From: JAFGWO01 sp965603295
GTDB lineage: Bacteria > BMS3Abin14
DNA length: 18,393 nt
Assembly (NCBI GenBank): GCA_965603295.1
Contig: CBFDCL010000039.1
Location: forward strand, 1 to 18,393
Direction of reading: 5' to 3'
The notes beneath the pieces are model-generated. The model was not told where the DNA came from and did not search any database. It was given only the letters and a program-made list of their open reading frames with translations. Below, in pieces: positions 6,782-12,959 of the stretch; position 1 is the first letter of the stretch, and every line of letters begins with the position of its first letter. The translations under genes and the position numbers were made by a program.

Positions 6782-7525
6782 ATGTTCAGATCGGGGGAAG
6801 GTTACACCAGGCTTGGTGTCAATGTCGACCATGTGGCCACAGTCAGGCAGGCAAGGGGGGTCAGTTTACCCGATCCGGTTGAGGCGGCCGCACTCGCGGA
6901 AACGGCAGGATGCGACGGGATCACCATCCACCTGAGGGAGGACCGGCGTCATATCCAGGACAGGGACCTTGCCGTCCTGAAAAGGACCGTGAAAACCCGG
7001 TTGAACCTGGAAATGGCCTCGACACAGGACATGGTCAAGATCGCCCTTGATGTCAAACCAAATATGGTAACACTCGTCCCCGAGAGGAGGGAGGAATTGA
7101 CAACGGAGGGCGGGCTCGAAGTTGCCATGAACATGGATTACCTGAAAAAGGTCATCAGGCTCCTCAAGGACGCGGAGATCCAGACGAGCCTCTTCATCGA
7201 TCCCGATATCGAACAGGTCAAAGCTTCTCACAGGGTGGATACGGATATCGTCGAGATCCACACCGGAAAATATGCCGACGCAAAAACAAAAGACGAAGCG
7301 CGCCAGGAGCACGAAAAGATCCTGAACGCAGCCAAAGTTGCCAGCAAATTGCACATCGAAGTGGCTGCCGGACACGGTCTCGACTACCGGAACGTTAAGC
7401 CGATCACGGACATCCCGGAGATTCTCGAGGTGAATATCGGACATTCCATTATCGCGAAAGCGGTTATGGTTGGAATGGAGAGGGCCGTCCGTGAGATGAA
7501 AATGGCCATGAAAGGGGTTTTATGA
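6782..7525 (+). CDS. pdxJ: Pyridoxine 5'-phosphate synthase PdxJ
   Basis: PdxJ condenses 1-deoxyxylulose 5-phosphate with 3-amino-2-oxopropyl phosphate to form pyridoxine 5'-phosphate, the last ring-forming step of the DXP-dependent vitamin B6 route. The 247-residue product matches the family length (E. coli 243) and motifs: NVDHVATVRQARG near the start, GITIHLREDRRHI, LNLEMA, VTLVPERREELTTEGGL, SLFIDPD, EIHTGKYA, AAGHGLDYRNV and EVNIGHSII. The ATG has GGAGG five bases upstream. It overlaps acpS by 4 bases and heads the pdxJ-acpS-nnrD-CBS-tsaE run. PLP made through this route is the cofactor of AlaC encoded downstream, although that link is general and not specific regulation. Confidence 0.97.
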   Translation: MFRSGEGYTRLGVNVDHVATVRQARGVSLPDPVEAAALAETAGCDGITIHLREDRRHIQDRDLAVLKRTVKTRLNLEMASTQDMVKIALDVKPNMVTLVPERREELTTEGGLEVAMNMDYLKKVIRLLKDAEIQTSLFIDPDIEQVKASHRVDTDIVEIHTGKYADAKTKDEARQEHEKILNAAKVASKLHIEVAAGHGLDYRNVKPITDIPEILEVNIGHSIIAKAVMVGMERAVREMKMAMKGVL

Positions 7526-7899
7526 TCATCGGGATCGGCATCGACAACGTCGGTTGTCCACGCATGAAAAGGGTACTGACGAAGTGGCAGGGGCGTTTTG
7601 AAAAAAGGGTTTTCGCAAAAGGAGAACTGGAATATGCGAGATCCAAACGGGAGCCGCACTTGCATCTGGCTGCCCGATTTGCCGCCAAAGAGGCTTTTTT
7701 AAAGGCGCTTGGAAAAGGGCTCGCCGAGGGCATCAACTGGACGGATGTGGCCGTCAGGAATGAGCCGGGTGGAAAACCGGACCTGGTTGTGAAGGGCAAA
7801 GCCCGGGAGTTTGCCCGGGAAATGGGCGTTCGGAGTGTTCACGTCAGCCTTTCACACACCGCCGAATGTGGCATGGCTGTTGTCATCCTGGAGGCATAA
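7522..7899 (+). CDS. acpS: Holo-[acyl-carrier-protein] synthase AcpS
   Basis: AcpS transfers 4'-phosphopantetheine from CoA to a serine of apo-ACP, activating it for fatty acid synthesis. The 125-residue length is normal. Magnesium ligands are present as Asp8 (GIGID) and Glu57 in RFAAKEAF, followed by KALGKG and the C-terminal HVSLSHT strand. The N-terminal motif is GIDNVG where most family members have G(T/I)DIVE or DIVQ; the residue usually acidic or Gln is Gly11 here. This is unlikely to abolish activity because Asp8 and Glu57 remain. The start overlaps the pdxJ stop as ATGA, with AAAGGGG upstream, and the pdxJ-acpS adjacency is widespread in proteobacteria. Confidence 0.95.
   Translation: MIIGIGIDNVGCPRMKRVLTKWQGRFEKRVFAKGELEYARSKREPHLHLAARFAAKEAFLKALGKGLAEGINWTDVAVRNEPGGKPDLVVKGKAREFAREMGVRSVHVSLSHTAECGMAVVILEA
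7890..7894 (+). promoter_or_regulatory. Ribosome binding site deciding the nnrD start
   Basis: GGAGG at 7890-7894, inside the last codons of acpS, lies six bases before TTG at 7901. That start gives an N-terminus (MKVVTPSQMREID) that fits the YjeF family. The frame is open further upstream, but an upstream start would add about 30 residues translated from the acpS shadow frame. Confidence 0.75.
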
Positions 7900-7900
7900 T

Positions 7901-9451
7901 TTGAAGGTCGTAACACCATCACAAATGCGCGAGATCGACCGGATTGCCATCGAGGACCTGGCCATTCCTTCCCTGGTCCTGATGGAAAACGCCGGAATGG
8001 CCATTGTTGACGAGATTCTGGAGCGAGTGGAAAAGGAACCGCTCAGGGTCACGATCATGTGCGGTCCTGGAAACAATGGAGGGGATGGCATGGTGGCCGC
8101 ACGCCACCTTTCCGACCGGGGTCACGAGGTTGCCGTTTACCTGGGGGTTCCCCGCGCATCTTTCCGTGGAGACGCGAAAGTTCAATTGAGGATGCTTTCG
8201 CGGTTGGGGATCGAGGTGAGCGTACTTTCATCAGGCGCTTCCTATGAAAAGGCTTTCGGTCGCGTCAGCGGCTCGGACGTGGTCATCGACGCCCTTTTCG
8301 GCACCGGGCTGGCACGCGGACTGGAAGGATACTGGTCCGAATGCGTGAGGATAATCAACTCCTGCCCAGGCCTTATCATTTCCGCCGATGTCCCATCCGG
8401 TCTGGATTCCGAAAAAGGGATCCCCCTTGGAGAGTGCGTTACTTCCGATGCAACCGTGACGTTCGGGTTCCCGAAAACCGGCCTTGTCCTTTATCCGGGT
8501 GCGCAGTTCGCCGGGGATGTGGTCGTAGCAGACATCGGGATTCCCCGGGTGGTCGTTGAGCGGATGGATCTACCCGGTTCAATCATCACCCCGGAGGTTC
8601 TTGAACCCGTTTTCGGGGAAAGATGGCCCGACACAAACAAGGGGACCTATGGTCATCTCCTCGTATGCGCGGGTTCCGCAGGGAAAATAGGCGCGGGGAT
8701 TCTGGCGGCCAGGGGGGCCCTTCGCTCGGGTGTAGGACTTGTGACACTGGCGGTTCCGGCCTCATCTCTTCATCATGCCGACGCTTCTACACCGGAGGTC
8801 ATGGCTGCGGCCCTTCCTGAGAACGGTGAAGGAGCCTTTTCCGTCAAGGGTCTTCTCGCCCTGCGTGAGATGATCGGGGAACGGGACGCACTGGCAATTG
8901 GTCCCGGGATTTCCACCCACCCCGACGTTGCCGAGTTGGTTAAAAACCTCCTGGGAGACACTCATTTCCCTGCCGTGGTGGATGCCGACGCCCTGAACGT
9001 AGTGGGTACGAAACTCGAGTTTTTCAGGGAGAGGGGATCCCAGACTGTCCTTACACCCCATCCAGGTGAAATGGGACGGCTCCTGGGGATAAAAACCGAA
9101 AAAGTCCAGGGGGACAGGGTAGGGTCCGCCTTAACCTGTGCCGCCAGGTCCGGTTGTACCGTCGTTCTCAAGGGCGCAGGGACCGTCGTGGCACATCCGG
9201 ACGGCAGATTTTTCATTAACAGCAACGGTAATCCCGGGATGGCCACCGGAGGGACCGGGGATGTCCTGGCAGGCATGATTGGCGCCATTCTGGCGATGGG
9301 TTTCGACCCACTTGAAAGTGCGTTGGCCGCTGTGTTCCTGCACGGGGCTGCCGGGGATCTGGCCTCGGAAAGGACGACGGAACACGCACTGATCGCATCT
9401 GACATTATCGACTCCCTGGGGCCGGCGCTCCGGGATCTCCTGACGGGGTGA
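7901..9451 (+). CDS. nnrD: Bifunctional NAD(P)H-hydrate epimerase / ADP-dependent dehydratase
   Basis: This two-domain repair enzyme returns damaged NADHX and NADPHX to NAD(P)H: the N-terminal YjeF_N domain epimerises the R form, and the C-terminal ribokinase-like domain dehydrates the S form using ADP. With the TTG start at 7901 it is 516 residues, close to E. coli YjeF/Nnr. N-terminal domain motifs are TPSQMREID, VLMENAG, GPGNNGGDG from residue 55, DALFGTGL and SADVPSGLD. The C-terminal domain shows VDADALN, LTPHPGEMGRLL and the nucleotide loop GMATGGTGD at about 446-454. It begins one base after the acpS stop and ends 3 bases before the CBS gene, so co-transcription is very likely. The fused form is usually called Nnr or YjeF; nnrD is used here. 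Confidence 0.95.
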   Translation: MKVVTPSQMREIDRIAIEDLAIPSLVLMENAGMAIVDEILERVEKEPLRVTIMCGPGNNGGDGMVAARHLSDRGHEVAVYLGVPRASFRGDAKVQLRMLSRLGIEVSVLSSGASYEKAFGRVSGSDVVIDALFGTGLARGLEGYWSECVRIINSCPGLIISADVPSGLDSEKGIPLGECVTSDATVTFGFPKTGLVLYPGAQFAGDVVVADIGIPRVVVERMDLPGSIITPEVLEPVFGERWPDTNKGTYGHLLVCAGSAGKIGAGILAARGALRSGVGLVTLAVPASSLHHADASTPEVMAAALPENGEGAFSVKGLLALREMIGERDALAIGPGISTHPDVAELVKNLLGDTHFPAVVDADALNVVGTKLEFFRERGSQTVLTPHPGEMGRLLGIKTEKVQGDRVGSALTCAARSGCTVVLKGAGTVVAHPDGRFFINSNGNPGMATGGTGDVLAGMIGAILAMGFDPLESALAAVFLHGAAGDLASERTTEHALIASDIIDSLGPALRDLLTG

Positions 9452-9454
9452 CAC

Positions 9455-9910
9455 ATGTTGATTGCATCTGAAATAATGACCAGGGATTTCCTCACCATAA
9501 CACCGGACATGAGTGTGGACGAACTGGCGAGACTGTTTCTTCGAAAGGATGTGGGGGGGGCGGTAGTGGTGGACAAGAGGGGAAAACTCCTCGGAGTCGT
9601 TACCGAGAGCGACCTGATCGCCAAGGAGAAAAACCTTCACCTCCCGACTATTGTGTCTCTTTTCGACGCGGTCATTTACCTGGAAACGTCCGACCATTTC
9701 AAGGATGAACTGAACAGAATGGTCGCGAGCCAGGTGGAAGATGTTTTTAAAAAGGAGCCTGTGACGATCCTTCCGGAAACAACCCTCGCGGACATCGCCA
9801 CGATCATGTCCGAAAAAAGGATCCACTATCTTCCGGTAATGAAAAAGGAGGTTATCCAGGGGATCGTTGGGCGGCGCGATATCCTGAAGGCCCTTGCCGA
9901 GAGGAACTGA
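9455..9910 (+). CDS. CBS-domain pair protein
   Basis: The 151-residue protein consists essentially of two CBS domains (about residues 5-60 and 93-150). Each opens with a typical phrase, SEIMTRDFLTITPDMSV and EPVTILPETTLADIATIM, and the domains close with GVVTESDLI and GIVGRRDILKAL. CBS pairs bind adenosine nucleotides and act as energy or ligand sensors. No enzyme domain is attached, so the target is unknown. A roughly 30-residue insert between the domains (HLPTIVSLFDAVIYLE onward) is common in stand-alone bacterial CBS proteins. It lies between nnrD (3-base gap) and tsaE (TGATG overlap), suggesting a role in the same transcript. The family call is firm but no gene symbol can be given. Confidence 0.9.
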   Translation: MLIASEIMTRDFLTITPDMSVDELARLFLRKDVGGAVVVDKRGKLLGVVTESDLIAKEKNLHLPTIVSLFDAVIYLETSDHFKDELNRMVASQVEDVFKKEPVTILPETTLADIATIMSEKRIHYLPVMKKEVIQGIVGRRDILKALAERN

Positions 9911-10389
9911 TGGAGGGTTTTTTCTCCCTTGATGTGCCTTCTCCGGACAGGATGGTACACATCGGGGAACGGATCGGGAAGCGCCTGTCCGAGGGATCTG
10001 TCATTGGGCTGACCGGCCCCCTTGGAGCCGGAAAAACGACCCTCACCAGAGGCATCGCGCAGGGTATGGGGATCGATCCCGGCTATGTCGTTTCCAGTCC
10101 GACCTATACCCTCCTGCAGATCTACCCCTGCGGGGAAAAGGAACTGTATCATCTTGACCTTTACCGTGTTTCGGGGTCCGATGACCTCGATTCAACCGGG
10201 TACAGGGACGGCGTCGGGAAGGGAAAAGTCCTCGTCGTTGAGTGGGCCGAAAGGGTACCCTCGGTCCTACCCCCAGAGAACCTCCAGCTCCTGATAGAGT
10301 ACGATGGGGACGGCAGGTTGCTCCTGCTCAGGCCTGAAGGGAACGGGTACCGGAAACTGGTTCGGCAAGTAATGGCGAGCGTGCAGTGA
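9910..10389 (+). CDS. tsaE: tRNA t6A biosynthesis ATPase TsaE
   Basis: TsaE is the ATPase that resets the TsaB-TsaD complex while threonylcarbamoyl is placed on A37 of ANN-decoding tRNAs. The 159-residue product has Walker A GPLGAGKTT at 36-44, SPTYTL, the HLDLYR motif and the VEWAER motif, in family order and spacing. The usual Glu-Glu-Leu-Glu stretch after LYR is changed to GSDDLDSTGYRD. The start codon overlaps the CBS stop (TGATG). It is the last gene of the cluster; tsaB and tsaD are not in the window. A promoter and a structured repeat region follow before alaC. Confidence 0.94.
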   Translation: MEGFFSLDVPSPDRMVHIGERIGKRLSEGSVIGLTGPLGAGKTTLTRGIAQGMGIDPGYVVSSPTYTLLQIYPCGEKELYHLDLYRVSGSDDLDSTGYRDGVGKGKVLVVEWAERVPSVLPPENLQLLIEYDGDGRLLLLRPEGNGYRKLVRQVMASVQ

Positions 10390-10405
10390 GCTGATACCAC
10401 ATTTG

Positions 10406-10434
10406 TTGACAGGGTTGAGTACCGGTGCTAATTA
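10406..10434 (+). promoter_or_regulatory. Candidate sigma-70-type promoter for alaC
   Basis: A perfect TTGACA (10406-10411) is followed after exactly 17 bases by TAATTA (10429-10434), with TG one base upstream of the -10 (10426-10427), as in an extended -10. Transcription would begin near 10441 and leave a leader of about 115 bases that includes the inverted heptamer array. The -35 and spacing are excellent; the -10 is a weak match. Confidence 0.5.
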
Positions 10435-10454
10435 CATCCCTTATTTTTAACGGG

Positions 10455-10546
10455 GTAAAGGTGAAAGGATAAAGGAGCAAGAAAAATCCTGTCGCTGCTT
10501 TCCTTTCATTTTTCTACCTTAAAACTTTCTCCTTTAACCTTTTTAC
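10455..10546. repeat. Inverted heptamer arrays in the alaC leader
   Basis: The left arm has three 7-base units of nnAAAGG starting at 10455, 10462 and 10469. The right side (10501-10543) has degenerate CCTTT-type units with period 7 and one indel. They can pair: 10463-10477 with 10529-10543 gives 15 positions with one A-A mismatch and one G-U. Inside, AGAAAAAT (10480-10487) pairs perfectly with ATTTTTCT (10508-10515). The fold ends just before the alaC ribosome binding region (GGTGAT, 10548-10553). An effect on translation or RNA stability is possible but unproven. Confidence 0.6.
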
Positions 10547-10556
10547 TGGTGATATC

Positions 10557-11729
10557 ATGGAAGAATTTTACAGGATCAAGCGTCTCCCTCCTTACGTTTT
10601 CAACATTGTCAACGAGCAGAAATACAAGGCCAGGGTCCAGGGCGAGGACATCGTGGATTTCGGGATGGGGAACCCGGACATGCCGACCCCGAAACACATT
10701 GTTGACAAACTCATATCAGCGGTCAAGGACCCGAGGAATCACCGCTACTCCGTCTCCCGCGGGATTTTCAAGCTTCGCCTGGCCATTGCGGACTGGTACA
10801 AAAGAAATTATGGGGTCGAACTCGACCCGGATTCCGAGGTGGTCTCCACCATCGGTTCCAAAGAGGGGATCTCTCACCTGATCCTCGCGGTTACCGCTCC
10901 GGGTGACGTGGTCATGGTGCCCGATCCGTGCTATCCCATTCATTTTTACAGTTCTGTCATTTCCAATGCCGACGTTCGTAGCGTACCGATGGAAGAGGAT
11001 GAGGACCATTTCCTCGACCGTATTGAAAGGGCCGTTAAAGGGCTCTGGCCGAGGCCCAAGCTCCTGATCCTCAATTACCCCAACAACCCCACCACACGGG
11101 TCGTTGAGCGATCCTTTTTCGAGAAAGTGGTGGAACTGGCCCGGGAATACGAATTTTTCGTTGTTCATGATCTTGCTTACGCTGACCTGGTTTTCGACGG
11201 GTATAAGGCTCCCAGCCTACTTGAGGTTCCAGGCGGGAAAGAGGTCGGAGTTGAGATATTCACCCTTTCGAAAAGTTACAACATGGCAGGATGGCGTGTT
11301 GGTTTCGTTGTCGGCAACCCCCGTCTTGTCGGGGCCCTGGTCAGGATCAAAAGCTATATGGATTACGGCATGTTCCAGCCCATCCAGATCGCATCTATCA
11401 TTGCCCTTAACGGGCCGGACCAATGTGTGAAGGACACAGTGGAAACCTATCGCAAAAGACGTGATGTCCTTGTCAAAGGCCTCAACAGGATCGGATGGGA
11501 TGTCGAAAAACCAAAGGGGACTATGTTCGTCTGGGCTCCGGTCCCGGAACAGTTCAAGAAGATGGGGAGCCTGGATTTTTCCCTCATGGCTCTGGAAAAA
11601 ACCAGGGTTGCTGTGGCTCCCGGTGTCGGGTTTGGCGAAAGAGGAGACGGCCACGTCCGGTTTGCCCTGGTGGAGAACGAACACCGGACGAAGCAGGCCA
11701 TTCGCGGGCTGAAAACGCTGTTTGAGTAA
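10557..11729 (+). CDS. alaC: Alanine transaminase, AlaC-type PLP aminotransferase
   Basis: This is a fold-type I (class I/II) aminotransferase, most likely making alanine from pyruvate and glutamate. The 390-residue sequence resembles E. coli AlaC along its length from memory: RIKRLPPYVFNI at the start, DFGMGNPDMPTP, GSKEGISHL, YPNNPTT, VVHDLAYADLVFDGYKAPS, the PLP lysine Lys239 in TLSKSYNMAGWR, RIKSYMDYG, and HVRFALVEN near the end with the carboxylate-binding Arg. In Geobacter-like genomes such genes are also annotated as aspartate or LL-diaminopimelate aminotransferases, so substrate choice should be held loosely. The start has only a modest Shine-Dalgarno (GGTGAT). It seems to be transcribed alone, with its own promoter and a repeat-rich leader, and is followed by asd. 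Confidence 0.9.
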   Translation: MEEFYRIKRLPPYVFNIVNEQKYKARVQGEDIVDFGMGNPDMPTPKHIVDKLISAVKDPRNHRYSVSRGIFKLRLAIADWYKRNYGVELDPDSEVVSTIGSKEGISHLILAVTAPGDVVMVPDPCYPIHFYSSVISNADVRSVPMEEDEDHFLDRIERAVKGLWPRPKLLILNYPNNPTTRVVERSFFEKVVELAREYEFFVVHDLAYADLVFDGYKAPSLLEVPGGKEVGVEIFTLSKSYNMAGWRVGFVVGNPRLVGALVRIKSYMDYGMFQPIQIASIIALNGPDQCVKDTVETYRKRRDVLVKGLNRIGWDVEKPKGTMFVWAPVPEQFKKMGSLDFSLMALEKTRVAVAPGVGFGERGDGHVRFALVENEHRTKQAIRGLKTLFE

Positions 11730-11749
11730 GGTTCGGTGGCAATGACCAG

Positions 11750-11831
11750 TTTAACCTTTAACGTTAGACGTTTAACGTGTTTTCCTTGGATCTTGGATCA
11801 ATTTTGAAATTTGAAATCTGAAATTGGAAAT
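11750..11831. repeat. Three successive heptamer arrays before asd
   Basis: Three period-7 families follow one another. Four units like TTTAACn start at 11750, 11757, 11764 and 11771 (the third is TTAGACG). Two identical TTGGATC units start at 11786 and 11793. Four units like nTGAAAT start at 11804, 11811, 11818 and 11825 (the last is TGGAAAT). The arrays end 7 bases before the asd Shine-Dalgarno (GGAGGT, 11839-11844). No promoter or riboswitch was recognised in the spacer. Confidence 0.8.
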
Positions 11832-11849
11832 TTTTACCGGAGGTAACGG

Positions 11850-12875
11850 ATGAGCCGCAAGCAGTTTTCCATCGCCATCGCAGGAGCGACAGGCGCCGTT
11901 GGCGAGTTGATGATCAAAGTCCTCGAGGAAAGGGATTTTCCGGTGGGGGAAATGCGGTACCTTGCTTCTGCCAGATCGGCGGGGAAAAAACTGAAATGGA
12001 AAGGAGAGGATATCGTCATTCAGGAGATGACAGCCGAATCTTTCCGGGGGATCGACATCGCCCTTTTTTCCGCGGGGGGAGACCGCAGCCTGAAATTTGC
12101 TCCCGCGGCTGCACAGGCAGGGGCAGTGGTGGTCGACAATTCATCCGCTTTTCGAATGGACCCTGAGATCCCCCTGGTCGTTCCTGAGGTTAACCCGGAA
12201 GACATCGCCCTTTACCGGGAGCGGGGAATCATCGCCAACCCCAACTGCACGACGATCATCATGGTCGTCGCTCTCAAACCCCTTTACGATTACAGCCGAA
12301 TACGGCGGGTGGTGGTTTCCAGTTATCAATCGGCCAGCGGTGCCGGGGCTAAAGGAATAGCGGAGCTTATCGCGCAGACAAAAGACTGGTCAGCGGGAAA
12401 AGAACCTGGGACGTCGGCCTTTGCCCATCAGCTTCTTTTCAACCTGATCCCCCATGTCGATGCTTTTACGGAGAACGGATTTACAAAAGAAGAGATGAAG
12501 ATGCACAACGAGACCAGAAAGATGTTTCATGACGACCGGATTCAGGTCAACGCCACTTGCGTGAGGGTGCCGGTTCTCACCGCCCATTCCGAATCCGTAA
12601 CCATCGAAACGGAAGAGGAGATCACTCCGGAAAAAGCCCGGGAACTGCTCGCTGCGGCACCCGGAGTGGAGGTTCAGGACGACCCGGCGAGGAGCATTTA
12701 CCCGATGCCCCTTTCTGCGGCCGGCCAGGACACCTGCTACGTTGGCCGCATCCGGGAGGATTTTTCAGGGGCCAACAGTCTTAGCTTCTGGGTCGTGGGG
12801 GATCAACTTCGAAAAGGAGCTGCCACCAACGCGGTACAAATCGCTGAGATCCTCGCAAGGGATTACCTGGCCTGA
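11850..12875 (+). CDS. asd: Aspartate-semialdehyde dehydrogenase
   Basis: Asd reduces aspartyl phosphate to aspartate semialdehyde with NADPH, the branch point to lysine/diaminopimelate, threonine and methionine. The 341-residue product shows the NADP-binding GATGAVG at about 11-17, the catalytic Cys133 in NPNCTTI, QSASGAGAKG, the substrate-binding region with KMHNETRKM, and the general base His246 in VLTAHSES. Length and motifs match the shorter, non-E. coli type of Asd (about 335-345 residues). The ATG has GGAGGT five bases upstream. It is followed by a repeat hairpin, then ecfT and truA; asd close to truA is also an arrangement I associate with Geobacter. No lysine riboswitch is apparent upstream. 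Confidence 0.96.
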   Translation: MSRKQFSIAIAGATGAVGELMIKVLEERDFPVGEMRYLASARSAGKKLKWKGEDIVIQEMTAESFRGIDIALFSAGGDRSLKFAPAAAQAGAVVVDNSSAFRMDPEIPLVVPEVNPEDIALYRERGIIANPNCTTIIMVVALKPLYDYSRIRRVVVSSYQSASGAGAKGIAELIAQTKDWSAGKEPGTSAFAHQLLFNLIPHVDAFTENGFTKEEMKMHNETRKMFHDDRIQVNATCVRVPVLTAHSESVTIETEEEITPEKARELLAAAPGVEVQDDPARSIYPMPLSAAGQDTCYVGRIREDFSGANSLSFWVVGDQLRKGAATNAVQIAEILARDYLA

Positions 12876-12877
12876 TC

Positions 12878-12952
12878 GTCCAATGTCCAATGTCCGGGTG
12901 TAATCATATGCATCTGACCTTCTCGCTGGACGTTGGACGTTGGACGTTGGAC
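12878..12952. repeat. Oppositely oriented heptamer arrays forming an 18-bp hairpin
   Basis: GTCCAATGTCCAATGTCC (12878-12895) faces 3.5 copies of GGACGTT (12928-12952). As RNA, the left arm pairs with 12928-12945, or equally with 12935-12952, over 18 positions, with two G-U wobbles and no mismatch. The loop is 32 or 39 bases. It begins 3 bases after the asd stop and ends 7 bases before the ecfT ATG. No T-tract follows, so a classical terminator is unlikely; an RNA-stability element or a translation control for ecfT is possible. Confidence 0.8.
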
Positions 12953-12959
12953 TGAACCG

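Noticed and set aside
7811..7900. ATG at 7811 as nnrD start
   Set aside because: The extra residues are the shifted frame of acpS and do not resemble the family; TTG at 7901 has GGAGG six bases upstream.
11730..11849. Lysine riboswitch or T-box before asd
   Set aside because: The spacer is mostly short tandem repeats and shows none of the conserved cores I can recognise.
12933..12959. TTG at 12933 as ecfT start
   Set aside because: It lies inside the GGACGTT repeat; the family N-terminus begins at ATG 12960.
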